A stretch of 64,000 nt of DNA from Himantopus leucocephalus (taxonomy: Eukaryota > Chordata > Aves > Charadriiformes > Recurvirostridae), in assembly GCA_003993805.1 (NCBI GenBank), contig RSEF01000005.1:15585202-15649201 (forward strand). The letters run 5' to 3'. The notes under the pieces were generated by a model. The model had not been told where the DNA came from. It saw only the letters and a program-made list of their open reading frames with translations, and made no database searches. Position 1 is the stretch's first letter, and each line of letters starts with the position of its first letter. Of this stretch, positions 49,841 through 59,478 are shown piece after piece. The position numbers and the translations under genes are program-made.

Positions 49841-50587
49841 AGGAAGGGAAATATGCTTTGAGGGGGATGTGGATGGGACAGAAAAAGAGAGAACAATAAT
49901 ATATATTCAAGCTGGATCAAATCTGGAGTTCTCCTTAACACAGGACATTGTACCTGACGGTGGCAAGGAAGGTGCAGGAAACATTGCAGATGACAGCTCC
50001 TGTGCAACCTGCCCCTGGGGAAAGCCTTTTCCTAGGTCCCAAGAGAGATGTTTGATGTTTTGTGTCCCTCCCATTGCTCCCAAATGCAGGTGTTGGTATA
50101 GTGGCAAGCCACTGCCACGCACGAGGGTGTCACCCAGCACACACCAACACTGGGAACGAATCCTTCCTCCCCAGCTCTTCAGCCCAGCTTTGAACTAGTT
50201 ATTCTCACCAGGATGAGAATAATATGTATTTTTAAATATGTAGAAACATATCAGGATATCTATATACTATTTGAATATGATTATATATATTTAGATTACC
50301 TATTTGTTCAGCTGTAGCTCACACTGCTGCCCTCCGCACTTAGCCCATCCCGCAGTGACCTACTGAAACAGCAGCTCAGGCGATCACTTTGCTTAAGGGT
50401 TTGGAGGAAGGGGGAACTGCCACTGGCCCCCCAGAGCCCCTCCACATGGGGATGCGAGGAGCAAGGAGGGAGGCTGAGGCACTCAGTGCCGCCAGGATGA
50501 AGCCAGTCAGGGTCAGAGTCCAGCTCAAAAAGCCTTTATAAGTTCTCCAGAGTGGATTTAAAACTGGCTGTGGATGCAGTGACTAAG

Positions 50588-50658
50588 GCTGTGATCCTCA
50601 AAGGTATTTAGGCATTTGATTCCCCAGTCAAGCCAAACCTTTGAGGATCTGGGCTCCA
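50588..50658. repeat. Ancient palindromic interspersed repeat with perfect 12-bp arms
   Basis: The arm ATCCTCAAAGGT (50,594-50,605) and its exact reverse complement ACCTTTGAGGAT (50,637-50,648) enclose a 31-bp spacer beginning ATTTAGGCATTTG. The flanks TGTG and CTGGGCTCC fit a palindromic repeat I remember from turtle and crocodilian genomes (GGATCCTCAAAGGTATTTAG to a terminal GAGGATCTGGGC). It may derive from a small DNA transposon; that part is inference. Confidence 0.7.
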
Positions 50659-51402
50659 GCGCAAGGGCTTTCTACCTAGACAAACATGAATAATAGTATG
50701 GGCAAAAGTGCCAGCCACATGGCCCTCAGACTGACCCCCCAATGGACATGGTCCTAATTAATGGCTTTGATGCTCCAGGCAGGTGGGTCCTAATTCCCCA
50801 AAGCCTCTCTGAACTGTGTGGGTTTCCCACATGTCCCAACATTTGCTCATCTATGCCTTTGCCACCCTGGCCATCCCCCTGACCTTATGTTCCCATGGAA
50901 AGTCTGAGGTTTTGCAGCATTAAGAAAGGCAGGAAGCCTTTCTGGGAAGACAGAAAGATATGGGGAAATGCGGAGACTAAGAAAAGACCAGCTCAGTTAA
51001 GGGACTCGACCAAAGAGCTGCTTTAAGGCAGGACAGTAGGTGCATCTTGGGGATGGGAAGAGCCATTAAAGTACACGGGTGATGGAAACATTTTAATTAG
51101 AGGTGCCTACCACTTAATCTAGTCAATTATACTGTTTGGCTAAAGTTGACGCATCCCTGTGGAGTATTTCAGCTTCAACCAGTTTTATCAGGAAGCTTTT
51201 CTTGGGGAAAAGGAAAGAGAGACTGACTGATGCTGTTTAGCTGGTGTTTAGGACATTGGCCACGCTTCAAATCCCTGTTCTGCCTGATTCAGAATGATCT
51301 CAAAAACCTCTGCGAGCAGAAAAAAATGAGGCTGGGAGGTGATGGTTTAAAAACACTGCATTGGAATGTTTAAAATATGTCAAAACCTTTTCTTTCTTTT
51401 TC

Positions 51403-51424
51403 TTTTTTTTTTTTTTTATGGGAN
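51403..51424. repeat. T15 homopolymer followed by an isolated N
   Basis: Fifteen T residues (51,403-51,417) are followed six bases later by a single N at 51,424. As at 17,420, an unresolved base lies beside a long T run. Confidence 0.95.
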
Positions 51425-52665
51425 CCATGAAGAGTTCTGGCTCAAACAAATTGGGATATTTGGACACCCCCTGATTCCCCCCCTCCACCACCATTTCAGC
51501 CAAATATTCTTGGCTGGTTCTAATTACACAGCCATATATTTTTATACACACATACACCCAGTGCGTACACGTGAAGGCTCTGTAATCATGGCTCGGACAG
51601 GGAGGAAAGTGTTGATAAGACCTTAGCTGCTCCACAGCACAAAAAAAAAAGTCTGAGAACCACTTTTTTACTCCCTTCTCTTCATCTCATCCTCCCAAGA
51701 AAAGCCCAGCTCCAGGAGCTGGGGACTCTGCAGATGGTAGCCACATGCACTGGCCGGCCAACCCCCCATCTCGACATTTCTGCACTTCTCTAGTGCCCTC
51801 CTCAGGTTTTGCAGAAGTTGACCTTCCTCCAGACGTGAGGCCGCATCTGGCCATGCTCTCCTACTGCCAGGCACCTAGCACCCTTGTGGGAAGCTGAGAA
51901 TTGGTCCTTTCTGCATCCAGCAGGAGGCCAGGGAACCTGAGAAGCCACGGGAAGGTGGTGTGCTCAACAATGAAACTCATTGTCAAGAGCTTCAAGTCTT
52001 CAGGGTGCATGCATGATCCTGGAAAAGGGTGCCTGCCTCAAGTCTCAGGATCGCCAGTGAAAGCCGAGGGCACTCAGTGCCCAAGAAGATGCATCCAGCA
52101 TCTCTCGTGATCAACCCATGGATTCAGGACTGGATGCTAGAGCTGGTAGGAAGCGTTACCTGAGTCCGAAGCTGCTGATAAGGTTTCAGTAGGGCTTCCT
52201 ACGCCACACACACACAGAGGCAGAGCCTCTTGAGGAAGGGGAGTAGGGGAAAGGGTTTTCCCTGCAAATGATGAAATGGTTAAAGTCGAGAGCAAACAGG
52301 CCACCCAGCTCTCCCTTTAACCCTCCCGCATCAGGAGACCTGAGGGCCAGCCAAATCTACCAGTTCTAGGAAATTATTTTTAAAAAAACAGACATACACA
52401 CATTGCCGGGGGGAAGACCAATCTATTTTCACAAGAATCTGTCCTTGATTAGAGCAGAAACATGGCAGTGGGGAAAGAACCGATTATTCAGCAGCGAGTT
52501 CAGAAGAACAAATAAAAAAGAAAAAAAAAAGGCATATTTGTTCAGGGTGTGATAGAGAGACTTCCAAAGCGCATGGAGACAATTGGAAATTATGTCTATT
52601 GAAGCAGAGGCATTTGCCGCTCAGGGTGAGGAATCAAAGGGCAAGTCCCGGGGAGGCAGGAGGGT

Positions 52666-52679
52666 GGGGTGGCCACCCC
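52666..52679. repeat. 14-bp GC palindrome with partial third arm
   Basis: GGGGTGGCCACCCC is self-complementary and is followed by CGGGTGGCCA, so the GGGTGGCCA word occurs twice within 24 bp. Its significance is unknown. Confidence 0.85.
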
Positions 52680-53139
52680 CGGGTGGCCAGTGACAGGCAG
52701 GCTCGAGTGTGTGACCTCTCATAAAATCCTTCCAGGGGGCTTTCACATATTGTGTGGAGCATAAGCTGATTTCCACACACAGAGGCTCCTAATGAAGATG
52801 TCCTTCAGAAGGCGAGGGGAGGAGACGGCGTAATGAAACCAGCCTGTTTGCCAAGCAGATACTTCCCCCCCACCGAAGGTGGCACGGATGTATGATGGGA
52901 GATGCGAAGGGATGGGAAAAAACACTGTTGACTGAAATGCCATATAATAAAAAAAGGACTCCCTATGCATTGAATTCAAACTACCCAAACACCAGAGTCT
53001 TGAGGGAAGGTCAAGGATCTGCAAACCACTAGTTTCTTATTGCAGACCAGACCTGGGCAGCTTCCCCTGGCTGGTTCGCAGAGTGCCTCTGGTTAAAAAG
53101 CAGTTACCATCTGCCTCAGAGTGACCTGGCCAGAGTTTG

Positions 53140-53410
53140 AACCAGTCTGAACAGAGATTTATTAACCCTCGCAGTCAGAGATCAATAAATAGCTTCCTCT
53201 CGAGTGGGCAAACTGCCTGGAATACAAAAACATGAAAGGAGCCCACCACCAATCTGCTCTCCCCCCGTCCAATAAAAGGATGCTCTAATTCCCCAAAAGA
53301 CAGCAATTTCTAATTTCTATAGCGTTTTGAAGCCAACTGTAATATTCACATCTAACTACAGGGCCCTGGATTGCTGCCATGTAGAGTACGGTTGTTAACA
53401 ACACGATTTC
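53140..53410. promoter_or_regulatory. Candidate regulatory block with HNF1/FOX-like palindrome
   Basis: GATTTATTAACC, GATCAATAAATAGC and a 12-bp palindrome GTTGTTAACAAC (53,391-53,402) occur in a block without simple repeats. The last resembles HNF1- and FOX-type sites. Motif evidence only. Confidence 0.2.
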
Positions 53411-54343
53411 CACACTTCTCTGGGGTCATTTGGAAACTACCCGTACTTACACACACCCCCCATCTCCTCTGCTGAGTGTATGCTGGTCACTCAGTCTTAC
53501 CATGTTGTAAAGGGCAAGGTACACCAGTGAGATTTATGTGTGGGAGAAGAAAGAGCAGATGATGTTCTTCAGGGACAAAGCCACACTGCGTTTCATCTCT
53601 CCAGTCACCTACTTGGCAAGGGAGAGGATAGAGATAAGGTTAAAAGTGGGGTGAAATAAATTATTTAAATCTGCAGTCTGAGATAATTTTTTTCTAATTG
53701 AAACTTCAGTGGAAGAGTGAAGGTTTACTCAAAAAACCCAAATTTTTTGGACAAAAGTCAAAAACACAGGGCTGGCATGCTTGGTCTAGAAGGCCAGCGT
53801 ATAAAAGAATATAAAAGAAAGGTGGGGAAAAGAAAGATGCTCTAACAAACAAGGTGCTGCAGAATCTTTTCTATTAGCCCCAGTGAGCAATTCAACTTAA
53901 CTTCAAAACAGTCACAAATATGAGATTCTTTTCTGAATTCACACTGCGTTTTGAGATTTCCTAGCCATGCCATTAAACAAAAATGTGAAACTCCTGGCTC
54001 AAGAAGTCCCTGAGCTGCAAACCTCTACAGGCTGGAGTCTCCACTGGAGACCTGCTCGCCCTCTGCTTCGAAGCAACCCCGTGCATTTGCTGTCAGTCAC
54101 GGGTGATTGCTCAGTGTGGACCTTCACACCGAGTCATCCCTAACTTCTTATTTCCCAATCCTTTCCTACAAGTCATTATTCTTACTCATTGACTCCATCT
54201 TGCATACTTCTGTTTACAGATCCTGCTGGCTGACTCTAAGCTCCTTAACCCATCTCCCTCTCCACAATAGCATATACTCTGTTTTAGAGAAGTTTAAGAG
54301 CTCACGCAGGTGGAAATCGTCAGGAATAGCTCCCTGTTATTCA

Positions 54344-54365
54344 CTCTTCAGAGGCTCTTCAGAGG
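54344..54365. repeat. 11-bp tandem duplication (two copies)
   Basis: CTCTTCAGAGG is repeated exactly, head to tail, at 54,344-54,354 and 54,355-54,365. Confidence 0.9.
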
Positions 54366-54484
54366 GGTGTGACAACATAAGAAAACTCTCCCTGGTAAAT
54401 CAGATCACAGCTTTTGACAGTCAGTGTTTTAAGATGTATTCCAGCCATAGCTAGAGCTTGGCAGGGAATACTTTCCCTTTCTCA

Positions 54485-54889
54485 TAAAAGTTTTTGAAAT
54501 TTCAATTGATGTTCCTCTCCACATCAGAAAGAAAGCTGCAAGGAAATCTCGAAAATCTTCACAGACCACTAGGCAAAAGACAAAAACAAATGAAAACAAA
54601 AATTGGTACAGATAAAAATATCTTTTAAATATCTGATTTGGACCTTTTCCTCTTTGTTTAATCTCTTTTCTAGTGAAAATTAAGATGAATTCTAAAATGA
54701 AATTTTATTTCAATGTAAAAAAAACCCCAAACCAATGCTAATAATTTAAAAAAAAGAAAAAAGGAACATGGTTTTGAAGGCTGGAAAATCTGTTAAAATC
54801 ATCCCCTTTCCCAAACAATTTCAGCTTGAATATATTTACCATTTGTGGCAGAAAAAAACATGTAAAATGTATTTTGCAACCAGCTCTAG
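54485..54889. repeat. A+T-rich block resembling an ancient interspersed repeat
   Basis: It is dense in AAAAT/ATTTT words such as GTTTTTGAAATTTCAATTGA and AAAATGAAATTTTATTTC, and ends in TTTTGCAACCAGCTCTAG. That ending is very like the terminus of an A+T-rich palindromic repeat I recall from reptile genomes. Similar vocabulary occurs at 44.6 and 47.8 kb. Confidence 0.4.
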
Positions 54890-56181
54890 CAATGATTTCA
54901 TGTTTTTGTAACACTTTTCAAGGTGAGAGATGCACCAAAATAAAGTTCTGACCTCGCCCATCCGCTGAAACTGGTTGGATTTGAGGGTGTCGGTCACCCT
55001 GAAGAAACTAGTGGACCCAAGAGTCCTAGGGGACTAGGGGAAAGAGAGAGTGTCTGAACTGAACCTGTGCCATCAAGGGAGGCTTACCTCTTCTTTCCTG
55101 AAGCTGGCTGGTTCTGCTGCAGAACATGCCCATCAACATGGGGATGTGGCACAGAGCCAGGAGCCAAAAGTGGCCAGTTGACCCTGAGCAAGCATCAAAG
55201 TCAGCAGGGCTCAGAGGACGGCAGGGGAGCCAGGAGATGTGGTACTTGCCCTGACACTGGCTGTGGGTGTACTTTTCCAGTGGATAAATAATGCTGCTTT
55301 CTAGCAATTTCCACCAGCTTTCCAGCATTTTTTTATCCATGTTCAGTTCTCAACAGGACATCTGACACTTCGTAAATTCTAAAAATTGATCCGTTCGGGG
55401 CATAAGGGTTGAGGAAAAGAAAATGGTCGGTAGATAGCATGCAAGCCAGCTGCAGTGTTGATGTAAGGGGGAGGTTGCCAAATAGCTGCTGAGAGATGGG
55501 ACAGTGGTGTGGCAGTCATTTCTCCTTCAGCAGAGCTGGCAAACAGAGGCAGTATATATCCAGACTCGCACTTGAGGGCTTCCAGGATTCATTGGCCCTG
55601 ACATCTTCTGCCAGAAATAGAGGCAGACATTCTGGAAACCACATCCCCATTGAAAGGACATTGCTGTACCACCTCGGCTCTGCCGTGTGCCCCTCCTTCT
55701 TTCCACTGCCCTCTCCTCTGCACACAGACCTATACCCACCTCCTGGCCATCGTTGACAAGGTATCCACATGGCCTTCTCCAACACAACCAAAAGTGGCTG
55801 GGACCAAAGCAACAATTAGCAGAAGAAAATTTGAAGCCCATTTTACATGGAAGATCAAATTCTGTGATTTTAGCAGCTCCTTTTGGCCATTAAAAATAAT
55901 AAGGAGTTCAGGGTCTGACATGTTTCACTCACACAACTCTCATTTATGCTAGTGGGACTTGTAGCCCTATGATGAATGTGCAACATATATCCAGTAAAGA
56001 CTTTTAGGGTGGGTGGTAGAGAGCTCAGTCAGTTGTCAACCCCAATGGAGGCAGGATTGTGTGGAAGAGAAGGTGTTTAAGAGACAAATTTGGCAAAACC
56101 GCTGAATTTGCTGGGGTCATTTTGCCTGTTGGCTGCTCAGTGGAGACGACAATGAAAAACATGAAAGCTCCCAAACCTCGT

Positions 56182-56290
56182 AGGAACATAAACGCCATAT
56201 TACATAGGACCACATGTCCAAGCAGTGCAGTATTTTGGGTCTGACAATAGCCAGTACTGGGTATGTAGGGAAGGATGTAAAGAACAGGGC
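56182..56290 (-). mobile_element. Ancient CR1-type LINE relic
   Basis: AGGAACATAAACGCCATATT, GGGTCTGACAATAGCCAGTA and GGATGTAAAGAACAGGG follow the order of an old sauropsid LINE 3' end that reads GAACATAAGAACGGCCATAC, then GGGTCAGACC, then a GTGGCCAGT segment and GAACAGGGC. Several insertions and substitutions separate the blocks. Orientation is inferred by analogy with CR1 3' ends. Confidence 0.6.
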
Positions 56291-56404
56291 ATGGACTTAT
56301 ATTTAGCTTCTAGGAAAGAGCAGTATAGACACCCAGCAGAAATGGCAGTCCATGTCCCTTAGAGATATCAGGACATGTTAGGGAACCTCCTCCTGTCCTT
56401 AAAA

Positions 56405-56420
56405 ATAATAATAATAATAA
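56405..56420. repeat. Short (AAT)n microsatellite
   Basis: Five consecutive AAT/ATA units flanked by A runs. Confidence 0.9.
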
Positions 56421-56494
56421 AAAGTAACTCAGGGAAACGTGCCCAGTGGCAGTGAAGAAAACATTATAAACGACTTGAAGCTTAACTCCGGCTA

Positions 56495-56620
56495 ACCATG
56501 GGGCAAGACATTTCATCTAGCTTGTGCCTCAGTTCCCACCATGAGATAGAGATGTTGCATCACCATGGGACGGAAACAATAAAACCATGTCATGACTGTA
56601 AAGTCCTGAGGTGCAAGGGA
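56495..56620 (+). mobile_element. MIR-family SINE, plus orientation
   Basis: CATGGGGCAAGACATTTCAT, CTTGTGCCTCAGTTCCCACC, ATGAGATAGAGATG and CTGTAAAGTCCTGAGGTGC line up in order with the MIR segment TTGGGCAAGTCACTT, TGTGCCTCAGTTTCCCCATC, AAAATGGGGATAAT and TGTAAAGCGCTTTGAGATCC. The 5' third is not recognisable. Confidence 0.7.
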
Positions 56621-58574
56621 TGAGGACCACATGGCACAACTCTGGATGGGTAGGCTGTACGGGTGTCCCCTTTCAGTCACTTTCCCTTCGGCATCTGGAT
56701 TTTAGTCCCAGTGACGTGGAAGCATTGCAAAGTCATTGTTCATTACACAAATAACTCGCTATTGCCATCCATTGTATATTATTTCCTCTCCCTTACTCGC
56801 TATTTCTTCTTTTTAAGAAAGATAAAAACTGCTGACCTCACCCAGGCAAGAGAAGGACACAAGACTTTCAGCATCCAGTCAAAATGAGTGAATCAGGTTT
56901 GCACTCAAGTCGTTATTAATCTGGGACTGAAACCCATCTGGAGGAATGATTTGATTGAGCATTGCACAGTGGGTAAATTCAGGAAATTCCTCAAAGCACC
57001 TGAGCACGTAAAGGGAAAAGACATCTAATAAATGGCTCCCCATAAACATTTCACCCAGCTGTAATATCAAACATGATTAAGTAACACAAGAGCCTGAGCT
57101 CTCCCTACCCAACTCATTGCTTAGTGGATAACAAGAGATAGGGGTTCTGCAGGTGGGAAAAGAGGATTTTTCATCCTCCCAGCCCTGACTCAATAAAACC
57201 AGGGAATAGCGCCTATATGACCATATTGCACTTGAGCATCTTACACTTGAGCGTAATACCCAGGGCATATGGAGTGAGCACCAAACCCTGCCCAAGTTGC
57301 TTTCGAGCTGCACAAGTAAGAGAGGCAAAGCAAGCAGTATTGCCAAGTGAGGAGCTGAGACACAAACAGCCGTGCTTCGAGCAAAGTCCAAGGGAGATTT
57401 AGGAGTCCTGCACTCTGTCCCTCACCACCATGATGGAAGCACTGACCACAAGTGGCCTCTCAGCCACCTGGTTTCCTGCAGCCATCTGCTGAGAACATCT
57501 CTGCGGGTGCTGCTGGGTCTACAGAGCCCTTCTAGCCCTTTCTCTCAGTGGGAAAGCATCATGACTAAATAAATATCTTGATTTGCTCTTGGTGGGGGAA
57601 GTTGAGCTGTAAACACCTTGCTGATAGATGGGGATGTATCACAAGGCCTGAAGAGCCCAACTGTTCTCTAAACTGCAACCAATTTGCGTCATTGCTAGAT
57701 CCTTTTTCCCAAAAGTAAAAGGGGCGCTAGATTAAATTCACCCAGGTATTAGAGGAATGTCAGCTCTGCTATAGATAAAACCAAGCATCACTTTCTGGTT
57801 TTAGGTGGACTATTCTAAGTACCACTAAACCAGCATGCCTCAGCATCCCAAAGTGCATCTTCTCTCCTGAGCATGCCAAGGTTAGCAAGCCAACTTTGCG
57901 GTGACTGTGCAGGGGAGAAGCAGCGCCAAGACCCCCTGAAAACAACCAGACAATAGTTGCTCTGTCTGAAACTACTGCACTCGAGATCTGAACTTGTGCC
58001 TTTGTTGAAGATGCTCTGGACAATCTCAGTGTATTTGGCTCAATACAGATGAATTAGAAGAAGCTGGAATAGGCATAGATAAGGTCAGACAGTCTAGTGA
58101 GGCTTTCCTGGCTTTAAAGTCTATGAACTTATAGGAAGCAGGTACGAAGAAACTTAAGAGAACACACTGCTTCCTGTTCCATCTCTCTTGATGGGATAAG
58201 CCCAGGCAGAGACAATATTAGTCTGTACTGTATGCTTTCCTGTGCCTTGTTTCTTTAATTTTCCCTGAGACTCAGTCTGTATGAGCATATATATCAGCAA
58301 TCCTGGAAGAGGGCAGAGTTAAGGTTATTTTCACAGTGTAGCATAAACCTTTACCTTTCTTACTTTTCAGAAGTGTAAATTTGCATTAATTTTTCATATC
58401 CTGCAGAGGAATAGTCCTCTATGCATTCTGGAACAATACAAGACACCATTAGGCAACATTAACTTTGTGCTGAAATTTTTGGCATAAGATGCTGTATGCT
58501 CTAATCTATTTGCAAATCAAAAGCCAACGCTTTGCACACTTCAGTGAAAAGCCAGAGGCAGCCTGCCCCACTAG

Positions 58575-58824
58575 AAAGGTCACCAGATTAGGACTCAAGG
58601 GAACTCTTCGAAGTTCTGCCACTGATTTACTGCTCAATCTTGGCCAAGTCATCTCTTTTCTTTGTGCCTCTAGTTTTCCTCCCATTCTTTGTGTTTTCTA
58701 TTCAGGCTGCAAGTTCTTTAGGGCAGGAGCAGCCCTCTCGTTACGTGCTGGTCCTGTGCCTCGCACAGCAGGCCCCCCCTCTCCTAGCTGGAGTACAGCT
58801 ACTAGATGCTACTGCAACACAAAG
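58575..58824 (+). mobile_element. Near full-length MIR-family SINE with conserved 3' end, plus orientation
   Basis: The body GTTCTGCCACTGATTTACTG, CTTGGCCAAGTCATCTC and TTTGTGCCTCTAGTTTTCC matches the MIR core. The tail GCTGCAAGTTCTTTAGGGCA, then GGAGCAGCCC, CTGTGCCTCGCACAGC and AGATGCTACTGCAACACAAA matches the amniote-type 3' end (AAGCTCTTTGGGGCAGGGAC to GCTACTGCAATACAAA). It is about 250 bp, the most complete SINE in the window. Overlapping frames of 116 and 88 codons are fortuitous. Confidence 0.8.
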
Positions 58825-59450
58825 AATTCAGACCCTTAATAGTTTAAAAGAGTTTAGCTTTCACTCCCAGGTTCTTCAGTCTTTCCCTCTTGCGTCCTTA
58901 GCTTAAAGCTTTTCAGAAGAGGTACCAGCCACCAACTAAGTTCCCAGTCAAAGGGTTAAAATAACCAACTCGATTAGATAAAGAGGAGAAAGGTGTAAGA
59001 GGAACTCAGATCATATGGCAAACTCGGTACTAGTTAATCAATAGTACTCAAAGGTGAAGGCCATATGGAGGAGCCAGGAATCATTGCACAAGTTAAGCAA
59101 AGTTTAGCGAACAGCAAGCCTGATAAAGCAAAGCTTTAACTATTTTCTGTGAAAAGTTCCACCTTTCCTCTAACCTGGCTCTGGAACAGGGACCACATGC
59201 ACCGATCTTCTCTGTGACTGACTCATGCACTAGAGGGTTCAGTGGAAGTTTTTAGACCAACCCATGGACAATACCTCTTTATTGCCCTGACAGTTCATAT
59301 ACTAAATGTTACGTATAATTCTCCTATTCACTGGACTCTCGATCCAAACTATTCTGGTAAAAGGGCTTGTGGGCAGTTTACTTTCTGTCCAATGACTTCA
59401 TTGCAAAGGATTTTTCTCCTCTGTTGAGCTTGCCATGTGCAAGCTTTCCT

Positions 59451-59478
59451 TCCTCTTGTTTCCCTCCTCTTGTTTCCC
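59451..59478. repeat. 14-bp tandem duplication (two copies)
   Basis: TCCTCTTGTTTCCC occurs twice without mismatch at 59,451-59,464 and 59,465-59,478. It looks like a recent slippage event. Confidence 0.9.

Larger units (their letters stand above)
44871..50580. other. Non-coding DNA with MIR relics and a CpG patch, no gene recognised
   Basis: Contains two MIR-like relics near 46 kb, an A+T-rich repeat-like block near 47.8 kb, an A-rich tract at 48,286-48,322 and a CpG-enriched patch at 48.56-48.75 kb. Open frames around 48.5-49.4 kb (up to 140 codons, minus strand) overlap each other and contain low-complexity phenylalanine runs from the poly(A) tract. Confidence 0.5.
50659..54480. other. Non-coding DNA, no gene or transposon recognised
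   Basis: Holds a T15 run and an N near 51.4 kb, a 14-bp GC palindrome at 52,666-52,679, a candidate regulatory block at 53.1-53.4 kb and an 11-bp tandem duplication at 54,344-54,365. Open frames are at most about 115 codons and unremarkable. Confidence 0.55.
54890..59440. other. Non-coding DNA with CR1 and MIR relics, no gene recognised
   Basis: Apart from the CR1 relic at 56.2 kb, the MIR copies at 56.5 and 58.6 kb and a short AAT tract at 56,405-56,420, this is unique sequence. Open frames near 55.5-55.9 kb overlap on both strands and have no recognisable domain. Confidence 0.5.
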
